64,000 nucleotides of DNA, taken from an uncultured Flavobacteriaceae bacterium. Its GTDB lineage: Bacteria > Bacteroidota > Bacteroidia > Flavobacteriales > Flavobacteriaceae. The DNA lies in assembly GCA_947501845.1 (NCBI GenBank), contig CANMXP010000013.1:62001-126000 (forward strand). The letters run 5' to 3'. The position numbers and the translations under genes were made by a program. Shown in pieces: positions 43,801 to 50,784 of this stretch (the stretch's first letter is position 1; the number at the start of each line of letters is the position of its first letter). Below the pieces are notes generated by a model. That model made no database searches. It was given only the letters and a program-made list of their open reading frames with translations, and was not told the DNA's origin.

Positions 43801-44748
43801 CTAACCATCCCAATTATCAGTTCTGTAATGTTCATCTTCACCTTCAATAATTTGTAAATAACTTCGGTATCTCGAAAATGCGATCTCATCATTATCCAAT
43901 GCTTTTTTAACAGCACATTTAGGTTCTTGAATATGTAGGCAGTTATTAAACTTACAGTCTTGTTTTAATTTAAATATTTCTGGAAAGTAATCACCAACTT
44001 CTTCTTTATCCATATCAACCACTCCAAACCCTTTAATACCAGGGGTATCAATAATTTTTGCTCCAAAACTTAAATCGAACATTTCTGCAAAGGTTGTTGT
44101 ATGCTGGCCTTGCATGTGTTGTGACGAAATTTCTTTTGTCTTGATATTTAAAGTAGGTTCTATAGCATTTACAAGTGTAGACTTACCAACCCCAGAATGC
44201 CCAGAAAACATACTAATCTTATCACGCATTAAACTTTTTACCTTATCTACATTTTTGCCTGTTTTTGCAGAAACACCTATACATTCATACCCTATTTTTC
44301 TATAAGTATGTGCCAGGTATTTAACTTCTAAGAGGGTTTCGTCATCATAAGTGTCTACTTTATTAAACAATAATACTGTTTTTATAGAGTATGCATTGGC
44401 TGTTACTAAAAACCGATCGATAAAACTGGTTAACGTGGGTGGATTATTAATCGTAATCATTAAAAAAACCTGATCTAAATTAGCCGCAATAATATGAGTT
44501 TGTTTAGATAAATTAACCGATTTTCTAACAATGTAATTTGTTCTATCATGAATCTTATGTATGATACCTGATTCCTGATTATTGTTGGTTTCAAGTTCAA
44601 AATCCACCATATCTCCAACTGCAATAGGGTTTGTACTTTTAATACCTTTTATACGGAATTTGCCCTTTATACGGCATTCGTAAATATGGCCTAAATCGGT
44701 TTTAACCGTGTACCAACTTCCAGTAGATTTATAAACGAGTCCTGTCAT
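43801..44748 (-). CDS. rsgA: Ribosome small subunit-dependent GTPase A (RsgA)
   Basis: The 315-residue GTPase acts in maturation of the 30S ribosome. It has the N-terminal OB-fold, the circularly permuted G motifs (FNKVD before GHSGVGKSTLVNAI, then DTPGIKGFG) and the C-terminal zinc knuckle with CKFNNCLHIQEPKC. TACTTTTG at 44763-44756 on the minus strand fits the -7 box. It would place the transcription start almost at the ATG, so the mRNA is nearly leaderless. Confidence 0.95.
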   Translation of the reverse strand: MTGLVYKSTGSWYTVKTDLGHIYECRIKGKFRIKGIKSTNPIAVGDMVDFELETNNNQESGIIHKIHDRTNYIVRKSVNLSKQTHIIAANLDQVFLMITINNPPTLTSFIDRFLVTANAYSIKTVLLFNKVDTYDDETLLEVKYLAHTYRKIGYECIGVSAKTGKNVDKVKSLMRDKISMFSGHSGVGKSTLVNAIEPTLNIKTKEISSQHMQGQHTTTFAEMFDLSFGAKIIDTPGIKGFGVVDMDKEEVGDYFPEIFKLKQDCKFNNCLHIQEPKCAVKKALDNDEIAFSRYRSYLQIIEGEDEHYRTDNWDG

Positions 44749-44842
44749 ATTTTTTCAAAAGTAAAGCTAAAAAAAATTTTTTTTGGCATAGATATTGTTT
44801 AAACTTGTCATTATTAATTTTTAACCATTAAAAAACCAACAC

Positions 44843-45292
44843 ATGAAAAAATTACTTATTATTTTTACTATTGCTTTATTTTCTTTTATTGATGGTAACG
44901 CCCAAGTTCAATACAAAGTTATTACTAGTGTAGAATCTATTGTTCCTAATGGATTAGGACGTTCTAGAATTATCAGTGCTAACGAAGAAAAAGATTACAA
45001 AGAATACACTAGTACACAAACTGAAGAGGATAACACACGTAACAAATCGAAACGTGGAGATATTAGAGTAAAGGGTTTTGACGAAACAAAACTATTAAAC
45101 TTTTATAACCTAGGAGGTATCCGTTTTCAAAACATTGCCGCTAATGATGCTTTAATTACTTCAAAAATCAATACGATGATAGAAGAAGGCTGGGAGTTGG
45201 CTTTTGTTACTAGTGCAGTTGAAAGTAAAGGAGGTAAAGACGATAAGCAAGGTATTTTTATAACACGCTATATTTTTAAAAGAAATAAATAA
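44843..45292 (+). CDS. Secreted protein of unknown function
   Basis: The 149-residue protein has a signal peptide ending GNAQ (residue 21). The mature part is hydrophilic, with the segment KDYKEYTSTQTEEDNTRN in the middle and GWELAFVTSAVESKGG...IFITRYIFKR at the C-terminus. The MIEEGWELAFV pattern resembles that of small DUF4177-like domains found in several Bacteroidota secreted proteins (tentative). No catalytic motif is seen. It is monocistronic between rsgA (divergent) and a bidirectional terminator. Confidence 0.78.
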   Translation: MKKLLIIFTIALFSFIDGNAQVQYKVITSVESIVPNGLGRSRIISANEEKDYKEYTSTQTEEDNTRNKSKRGDIRVKGFDETKLLNFYNLGGIRFQNIAANDALITSKINTMIEEGWELAFVTSAVESKGGKDDKQGIFITRYIFKRNK

Positions 45293-45319
45293 TTTGTATT
45301 TATTATTTTGAATAGAAAC

Positions 45320-45348
45320 AAAAAGCCTCGCTAATGCGAGGCTTTTTT
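45320..45348. terminator. Bidirectional terminator after the aromatic operon
   Basis: A perfect 12-bp stem (45320-45331 with 45336-45347) around the tetraloop TAAT, GC-rich in its core (AAGCCTCGC), with T-runs on both strands. It ends the secreted-protein gene on the plus strand and the Phe/Tyr operon on the minus strand. Confidence 0.92.
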
Positions 45349-45364
45349 ATTATAAAGCTTATTA

Positions 45365-46447
45365 TTAGCCATTAATAATCTTCTCTTGATGATTGATAGA
45401 CTCTTGGTGAATTGCTTTAAACATTCTTAATATAAACTCTTCACTAAGTCCGTGCTCTTCCCCTTCTAGAACCATTTTTCCTAAAATCTCGTTCCAACGT
45501 TTAGATTGCAATACAGCAACATTTTTTTTCTTTTTAAGAGCACCTATACCATCTGCCGCTACCATACGTTTTCCTAACAAATTAATAATATCATTATCAA
45601 CAACATCAATTTGTGCTCTTAAATTATTTAAAGCATTGTTATATTCTTCTTCAGCATCAGTCTCTTTTCTAATCTTAAGATCTTTCATAATTTGCACTAA
45701 AGTACTTGGTGTAACTTGCTGTGCAGCATCACTCCATGCATTTTCAGGATCGTGATGTGTTTCAACCATAAGCCCATCATAATTTAAATCTAAAGCTGTT
45801 TGCGAAACATCAAAGATCATCTCTCTATTACCTGTAATATGAGAAGGATCTAGAATTAAAGGAATATCTGGAAATTTATTTTGAAATTCGATAGCTAATT
45901 GCCATTCTGGAATGTTTCTGTATTTGGTTTTTTGATACGTTGAAAACCCTCTATGTATGGCTCCAATGTTCTTAACACCAGCTTTGTATATACGCTCTAT
46001 ACCTCCTAGCCATAAAGATAAATCTGGATTTACTGGATTCTTTATCAGCACAGGCTTATCTGTTCCTTCCAAAGCATCTGCAATTTCTTGCATAATAAAT
46101 GGACTCACTGTAGAACGTGCCCCAATCCATAATAAATCAACATCATGCTCTAAAGCCAATTTTACATGGGCAGCATTAGCTACTTCTGTACAGGTTTTCA
46201 TACCCGTTTCTTCCTTTACTTTTTGTAGCCATTTTAAACCTAAAGCTCCAACACCTTCAAACATTCCTGGTCTTGTTCTTGGTTTCCAAATACCAGCTCT
46301 AAAATAGTTAGCATCTGTGTCTTTTAGCTCATGAGCTATTTTTAATACTTGCTCTTCTGTTTCAGCACTACAAGGTCCTGCAATAACCAAAGGATGATCT
46401 AAATTTAATGCATCCAACCAGTTTCTCATTTCTTTTTTATTTTCCAT
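45365..46447 (-). CDS. Bifunctional DAHP synthase / chorismate mutase
   Basis: The 360-residue fusion has an N-terminal class I-beta DAHP synthase (about 1-265; VIAGPCSAE, RAGIWKPRTRPG, IGARS, IHRGFS, DPSHITGNR, METHHDP) and a C-terminal AroQ chorismate mutase (about 270-355; LRAQIDVVDNDIINLLGKRM, IGALKKKKNVAVLQ). It catalyses the first committed step of the aromatic pathway and the first step from chorismate to Phe/Tyr. This domain order is known from Bacteroidota enzymes. It is the last gene of the attenuated operon, 20 bp after tyrA, so both entry and branch steps share one control. Confidence 0.95.
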   Translation of the reverse strand: MENKKEMRNWLDALNLDHPLVIAGPCSAETEEQVLKIAHELKDTDANYFRAGIWKPRTRPGMFEGVGALGLKWLQKVKEETGMKTCTEVANAAHVKLALEHDVDLLWIGARSTVSPFIMQEIADALEGTDKPVLIKNPVNPDLSLWLGGIERIYKAGVKNIGAIHRGFSTYQKTKYRNIPEWQLAIEFQNKFPDIPLILDPSHITGNREMIFDVSQTALDLNYDGLMVETHHDPENAWSDAAQQVTPSTLVQIMKDLKIRKETDAEEEYNNALNNLRAQIDVVDNDIINLLGKRMVAADGIGALKKKKNVAVLQSKRWNEILGKMVLEGEEHGLSEEFILRMFKAIHQESINHQEKIING

Positions 46448-46467
46448 GATTTTTAATATTTAGCTGC

Positions 46468-47319
46468 TTAAGCTATTCCGTTTAAAATTTGTTTTATATG
46501 ATTCGTATTTTTCATTTCATTATAAACTTCTTCAAAGTCACCTTTTTCCATAAGTTCTTTAAATTGTTTTAGGTTATTGATATACTCTTCTAAAGTTTCA
46601 ATAACATTTTCTTTGTTTTGTTTAAAAATTGGGGTCCACATTTCTGGCGAACTCTTAGCCAAACGAACCGTAGAAGCAAATCCACTACCTGCCATATCAA
46701 AAATATCGCGTTCATTTTTTTCTTTTTCTATCACCGTTTTACCCAGCATAAAAGAGCTTATATGCGATAAATGCGACATATATGCTATATGTTTGTCGTG
46801 TGCTTCTGGATTCATATAACGAATGCGCATCCCTATATCTACAAAAAGTTTCAAGGCTTTTTCTTGAAGTTTAAATGCTGTTTTTTCAACTTCACAAACA
46901 ATATTAGTTTTGCCCTTAAATAAACCTGAAATTGCTGCACTAGGCCCCGAATGTTCAGTTCCGGCAATAGGATGCATGGCTAAAAAATTTCTACGTTTAG
47001 GATGGTTTTCAATAACCTTACATATGTCCACTTTAGTGGATCCTGCATCCACGACCAATCCTGAATCTGAAATCTTATCTAAAATAACTGGCAGTAACTT
47101 CACTGTAGCATCCACGGGAATAGATATAATGACTAAGTCGGCATTATCTATATCATCTAGTGTTGCTTTTTTATCAATTAAATTGAGTGACAGCGCTTCA
47201 TCTAGCGTCGTTTGCTTTCTGCTAATTCCATGAATAACCACATCTGGATCATTCTTTTTTATATCTATAGCAAGGCTACCACCTATTAATCCAACTCCTA
47301 TAATATATATATTTTTCAT
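46468..47319 (-). CDS. tyrA: Prephenate dehydrogenase
   Basis: The 283-residue enzyme oxidatively decarboxylates prephenate to 4-hydroxyphenylpyruvate for tyrosine. The NAD-binding motif GVGLIGGSLA is at the N-terminus, followed by the catalytic-domain segments HPIAGTEHSGP (with the conserved His) and SHLSHISSF. It lacks a fused chorismate mutase or ACT domain, in line with the mutase being fused to the DAHP synthase. It lies 94 bp after the aminotransferase gene, a gap that contains two small hairpins (47328-47358). Confidence 0.94.
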   Translation of the reverse strand: MKNIYIIGVGLIGGSLAIDIKKNDPDVVIHGISRKQTTLDEALSLNLIDKKATLDDIDNADLVIISIPVDATVKLLPVILDKISDSGLVVDAGSTKVDICKVIENHPKRRNFLAMHPIAGTEHSGPSAAISGLFKGKTNIVCEVEKTAFKLQEKALKLFVDIGMRIRYMNPEAHDKHIAYMSHLSHISSFMLGKTVIEKEKNERDIFDMAGSGFASTVRLAKSSPEMWTPIFKQNKENVIETLEEYINNLKQFKELMEKGDFEEVYNEMKNTNHIKQILNGIA

Positions 47320-47413
47320 TCCCTTTTGTCTTCTTAAGACATCCTCCCTAAAGGAAGGGTTATTATTTAATATTTATCTCTATTACTGTTTATCGATTCT
47401 ACAATCTGATCAC

Positions 47414-48559
47414 TTATTTAACTCTTCTTATAGCTTCTTCTAAAACCTCGTTTGATGCGCATAACGAAAATCGTATATACCCTTCTCCTTTACTTCCAAA
47501 GATGGTTCCAGGGGTAATGAATATATGATTGTTTTTAAGCACTAAATCTATATATGCTTCAGCTTTTTCAGAGGCTGGTAATTTAGCCCAAACAAAAAGC
47601 CCTGTTGCATTTTTATCGTATGTACAATTTAACGCGTCTGCTAATTCCCAAACCAAATCTCGGCGTTTTTTATAAACACTATTTAGAGTTACAAACCACA
47701 TATTAGAACATTTTAAAGCTTCAATGGCCCCTTTTTGAATGCCATAAAACATACCAGAATCCATGTTACTCTTCACCTTTAAAATATTGTTTATATGCTT
47801 GCTATCCCCAACAACCATTCCCACACGCCATCCAGCCATATTAAATGTCTTACTTAACGAATTAAGCTCTAAACATACCTCTTTGGCTCCTTCTACACTT
47901 AATATACTTTTTGGATCGTCATTCAATATAAAACTATACGGATTGTCATTAACAATTAAAATATCATGCCGCTTAGCAAAAGCCACCAATTCTTCAAACA
48001 AAGCCTCACTTGGTTTAGCCCCTGTTGGCATATGCGGGTAGTTTACCCACATCAATTTCACGTTAGTTAAATCTAGCTGTTCTAAAGCTTCAAAATCTGG
48101 CAACCAATTATTTTTGGCATCTAATTCGTAAAAAACAGGTTTTGCGCCTACCAGCTTTGTAACAGATTGGTATGTTGGGTATCCTGGATTTGGAATCAAC
48201 ACCCCATCACCTTCATTTAAATACGCCATCGAAATATGCATGATACCTTCCTTACTTCCCATGAGTGGTAAAACTTCTGTGGAAGCACTTAACGATACCG
48301 AAAAATGTTCTTTATAAAATCCTGTTATAGCTTCTCTTAATTCAGGCAACCCCTGGTAGCTTTGGTATTTATGCGCATTAGGTGCCAAAAGCCCTTCTTT
48401 TATAGCTTCTACAACACGTTGTGGCGGCTGTAAATCTGGACTCCCAATACCTAAATTAATAATAGGTTTTCCACTGGTAATAAGGAAATTTACTTCTCTT
48501 AGTTTTTTTGAAAAGTAATATTCCTCTACTGTTTGTAATCTATTAGCAGCTTCAATCAT
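47414..48559 (-). CDS. Class I/II aminotransferase (aromatic operon)
   Basis: The 381-residue PLP enzyme has the lysine motif SLSKTFNMAGWRVG, the NPGYPTYQS and NDNPYSF segments, and the C-terminal RFSLC that holds the substrate-carboxylate Arg. Its place between pheA and tyrA makes it the likely phenylpyruvate/4-hydroxyphenylpyruvate transaminase of the operon. It overlaps the end of pheA by four bases (ATGA-type), so the two are translationally coupled. Confidence 0.92.
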   Translation of the reverse strand: MIEAANRLQTVEEYYFSKKLREVNFLITSGKPIINLGIGSPDLQPPQRVVEAIKEGLLAPNAHKYQSYQGLPELREAITGFYKEHFSVSLSASTEVLPLMGSKEGIMHISMAYLNEGDGVLIPNPGYPTYQSVTKLVGAKPVFYELDAKNNWLPDFEALEQLDLTNVKLMWVNYPHMPTGAKPSEALFEELVAFAKRHDILIVNDNPYSFILNDDPKSILSVEGAKEVCLELNSLSKTFNMAGWRVGMVVGDSKHINNILKVKSNMDSGMFYGIQKGAIEALKCSNMWFVTLNSVYKKRRDLVWELADALNCTYDKNATGLFVWAKLPASEKAEAYIDLVLKNNHIFITPGTIFGSKGEGYIRFSLCASNEVLEEAIRRVK

Positions 48560-49383
48560 AATTTAGCATTTTTATATTCACCCAACACTTTAAATCCTTC
48601 TCCCATAATATCAATTATAGATTTTGATTTTTTAAAATCCTCATATTTTTCAAAAGTAACGTCAACGAAAAAAGCATATTTCCAAGGTGTTTCAATGATT
48701 GGCAAGGATTGAATTTTGGTTAAATTCAATTTACAGTCACTCATCACATTAAGGATGGCCGCTAAACTACCTCGTTTGTGATCACTCTCAAATTTAACAG
48801 AGGCCTTATTGATTTCGCTTTCAGGCACTTCAGAATTTGTCCGCTTTACTATAACAAAACGGGTTTCGTTATGTTTTATCGTTTGGATACTTGTTGCTAA
48901 AACATCCAATTCGAATATATCGGCGGCCATTGTACTTGCAATTGCGCCAATGCCTTTAAGCTTTTTTTCTTGGATACGCTGGGCAACCTCGGCCGTATCT
49001 TTATCTTCTACCAATTTAATATGAGGATACTGCTTAAAAAACTCTTTACATTGCAATAATGCCATTGGATGAGAATACACCTCTTCTATGTCTTCTATAC
49101 GTTGATTTGGCAATGCCATTAAGTTGTGCTGAATATCTAAATAATGCTCGCCAACAACGTGCAAATCATATTTATCAATTAAAGCGTAATTAGGGATAAT
49201 AGATCCTACTATAGAATTTTCTAAAGCCATAATAGCGGCATCGCATTCTTTAGTAATTAGCGAATCGACACCCCTATCGAATGTTAGGCATTCAATAACA
49301 TCAACAGGTTTCTCAAAAAATTGTTGTGACACAATATGATGAAAAGATCCTTTTACTCCTTGTATGGCTACTACTTTAATCAA
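48556..49383 (-). CDS. pheA: Prephenate dehydratase
   Basis: The 275-residue enzyme converts prephenate to phenylpyruvate. It has the catalytic domain with IQGVKGSFHH, ALENSIVGSIIPNYALID and the NETRFVIV segment, whose Thr-Arg-Phe is the conserved TRF motif. A C-terminal ACT domain follows (about 195-275). The usual Phe-binding ESRP is QSLP here and GALV is GSLA, so feedback sensitivity may differ. The start is TTG at 49383: an in-frame stop lies 12 bases upstream and no ATG fits. It is the first structural gene behind the aromatic leader and attenuator. Confidence 0.94.
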   Translation of the reverse strand: MIKVVAIQGVKGSFHHIVSQQFFEKPVDVIECLTFDRGVDSLITKECDAAIMALENSIVGSIIPNYALIDKYDLHVVGEHYLDIQHNLMALPNQRIEDIEEVYSHPMALLQCKEFFKQYPHIKLVEDKDTAEVAQRIQEKKLKGIGAIASTMAADIFELDVLATSIQTIKHNETRFVIVKRTNSEVPESEINKASVKFESDHKRGSLAAILNVMSDCKLNLTKIQSLPIIETPWKYAFFVDVTFEKYEDFKKSKSIIDIMGEGFKVLGEYKNAKL

Positions 49384-49404
49384 AATTTCATTTTATTTTA
49401 TAAG

Positions 49405-49425
49405 ACCTCAATCTTAAATTGAGGT
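49405..49425 (-). promoter_or_regulatory. Hairpin just before the pheA start
   Basis: On the minus strand ACCTCAAT (49425-49418) pairs perfectly with ATTGAGGT (49412-49405) around TTAAG, and ends 21 bp before the TTG start of pheA. It has no U-run. It may set up translation initiation or mRNA processing behind the attenuator; nothing in the sequence proves a role. Confidence 0.5.
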
Positions 49426-49445
49426 TGTTCAACTAAAAGTTAAAC

Positions 49446-49474
49446 AAAAAAAAGTCCCGATTTTCATCGAGACT
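49446..49474 (-). terminator. Attenuator terminator of the Phe/Tyr operon
   Basis: On the minus strand AGTCTCGAT (49474-49466) pairs with ATCGGGACT (49461-49453) through nine pairs, one of them U·G, around a GAAA tetraloop. It is followed at once by seven more T (49452-49446). It lies between the leader peptide and pheA, 63 bp before the start codon. A terminator in front of a biosynthetic operon, behind a peptide full of the product amino acids, is the layout of an attenuator. The plus strand has a C·A mismatch in the stem, so the structure works only in the minus-strand RNA. Confidence 0.88.
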
Positions 49475-49499
49475 CATATTTAAAATTTATAGTTATAAA

Positions 49500-49583
49500 T
49501 TATACATACAACGTCTCGTTCCTTTTGCTAAAAAAGAAGTAAAACCAGTTGTTATAATATGTATAAAATACTGTTGTTGTCAT
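49500..49583 (-). CDS. Aromatic leader peptide (27 residues) of the Phe/Tyr operon
   Basis: The ATG at 49583 opens a 28-codon frame ending in TAA at 49502-49500. The peptide has 11 aromatic residues of 27: five Phe, five Tyr and one Trp. Ten fall in positions 6-18, which read FYTYYNNWFYFFF. A ribosome short of charged tRNA-Phe or tRNA-Tyr would stall there. The last codons (AAC GAG ACG) contain the CGAGAC that can pair with GTCTCG in the terminator's 5' arm (49473-49468). The terminator begins 25 bp after the stop codon. A promoter with near-consensus boxes lies 11-39 bp before the ATG. All of these are what ribosome-mediated attenuation needs. That it works this way is inferred, not shown. 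Confidence 0.88.
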   Translation of the reverse strand: MTTTVFYTYYNNWFYFFFSKRNETLYV

Positions 49584-49593
49584 AATTATGAGG

Positions 49594-49622
49594 CTAAAGT
49601 AAATAATATTTTAAGAAATCAA
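49594..49622 (-). promoter_or_regulatory. Promoter of the Phe/Tyr operon leader
   Basis: On the minus strand TTG (49622-49620), an 18-bp spacer and TACTTTAG (49601-49594) fit the Bacteroidota consensus with one mismatch in the -7 box. Transcription would start near 49587, a few bases before the leader ATG, so the leader mRNA has almost no untranslated 5' end. The divergent gldA -7 box lies about 100 bp away. Confidence 0.65.
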
Positions 49623-49703
49623 AATTGTGGTCTTATTTTTTTTTGAATTTTTTAAAAGTTTTAAAGATTATACAACAAAACTTCTATAGCATTATATAAT
49701 TAT

Positions 49704-49711
49704 TATTTTTG
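49704..49711 (+). promoter_or_regulatory. -7 box of gldA
   Basis: TATTTTTG matches TAnnTTTG exactly and lies 17 bp before the gldA ATG. No TTG was found at the usual -33 distance, so only the -7 half is supported. Confidence 0.45.
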
Positions 49712-49728
49712 AATAAATAATTTTAATT

Positions 49729-50625
49729 ATGTCTATTGAAGTAGTAGGAATTTCTAAACGCTATGGCGAACAAAAAGCTTTAAGCAATATTTCATTTAAG
49801 GTTAACAAACCAGAAATCGTTGGGTTTTTAGGTCCCAATGGCGCTGGAAAATCTACCATGATGAAAATATTAACTACTTATATCAATCCTAGTGAAGGGG
49901 TTGCCAAAGTAAATGGACATGATATAAAAGAGCACATACAACTTGTTCAGCAAAGTGTTGGGTATTTACCAGAACACAATCCATTATACCTCGATATGTT
50001 TGTTAAAGAGTATTTAAACTTTAATGCTAGTATATATAAGGTCTCTAAACAGCGTATCCATGATGTTATTGAGCTTACTGGCTTAACCCCCGAAGTTCAT
50101 AAAAAAATAGGGCAGCTCTCAAAAGGGTATCGCCAGCGTGTTGGTTTGGCCAATGCTTTATTGCATGATCCTGATGTTTTAATATTAGATGAACCGACTA
50201 CAGGTCTAGACCCTAACCAATTAGTAGACATTAGAAATCTCATTAAAACAATTGGAAAAACCAAAACCGTATTTCTATCTACACATATTATGCAAGAAGT
50301 TGAAGCCATGTGCGATCGTGTTATTATAATTAATAAAGGTGAAATTGTCGCAGATAAGAAGCTTAGCGAATTACGCGATGAGAAAGAACAAATCGTTGTT
50401 GTAGAATTTGATTATCGCATTGAAGATGCTTTTTTACTTAAGCTTCCTAAAGTTCAAAGCGTCAACAACACACATGATTTTGTTTATGAAATTACTTTTA
50501 AAACTTCGGAAGATATGCGATCTCATGTATTTGATTTTGCTCACGATAATCAATTAAAAATTTTACAGCTTAACCAAAAGAATGCGAGTTTGGAATCTCT
50601 CTTCAGAGATTTAACATTAAAATAG
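49729..50625 (+). CDS. gldA: Gliding motility ABC transporter ATP-binding protein GldA
   Basis: The 298-residue ATPase has Walker A GPNGAGKST (35-43, Lys41), Q-loop, the ABC signature LSKGYRQRVGLA (130-141), Walker B LILDEPTTGLD (Asp154, Glu155) and the H-loop STHIMQEV. The C-terminal 80 residues (IVVVEFDYRIEDAF and onward) are the GldA-type extension. GldA works with GldF and GldG in gliding or related surface functions, but gldF/gldG are not adjacent here. It is divergent from the aromatic operon leader. Confidence 0.9.
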   Translation: MSIEVVGISKRYGEQKALSNISFKVNKPEIVGFLGPNGAGKSTMMKILTTYINPSEGVAKVNGHDIKEHIQLVQQSVGYLPEHNPLYLDMFVKEYLNFNASIYKVSKQRIHDVIELTGLTPEVHKKIGQLSKGYRQRVGLANALLHDPDVLILDEPTTGLDPNQLVDIRNLIKTIGKTKTVFLSTHIMQEVEAMCDRVIIINKGEIVADKKLSELRDEKEQIVVVEFDYRIEDAFLLKLPKVQSVNNTHDFVYEITFKTSEDMRSHVFDFAHDNQLKILQLNQKNASLESLFRDLTLK

Positions 50626-50662
50626 CCTTTCTTTATCTATTGATGAGTTTTAAATGAAAAGT

Positions 50663-50685
50663 ATGATAAATATCATCCTTATGAT
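50663..50685. promoter_or_regulatory. CRP/FNR-like dyad upstream of pta-ackA
   Basis: ATGAT-AAAT-ATCAT (50663-50676) is a dyad with 5-bp arms and a 4-bp centre, the geometry of CRP/FNR sites (TTGAT-N4-ATCAA). A third ATGAT follows at 50681-50685, making ATCAT-CCTT-ATGAT. It lies about 100 bp before the pta start codon. Regulation of acetate formation by an FNR-type protein would make sense, but binding is only inferred. Confidence 0.4.
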
Positions 50686-50784
50686 AATAAGTAGGTGCTA
50701 ATTTTGCTGAAGAATATTTATACTAAGTGTAGTTATCTGGCTTACAAAGTAAGCTATAAACTATCTTATAACACATAAAATACT

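Noticed and set aside
48556-49383. pheA and the DAHP synthase/chorismate mutase as one broken P-protein
   Set aside because: Both are complete enzymes of known separate types; the mutase is fused to DAHP synthase in this phylum.
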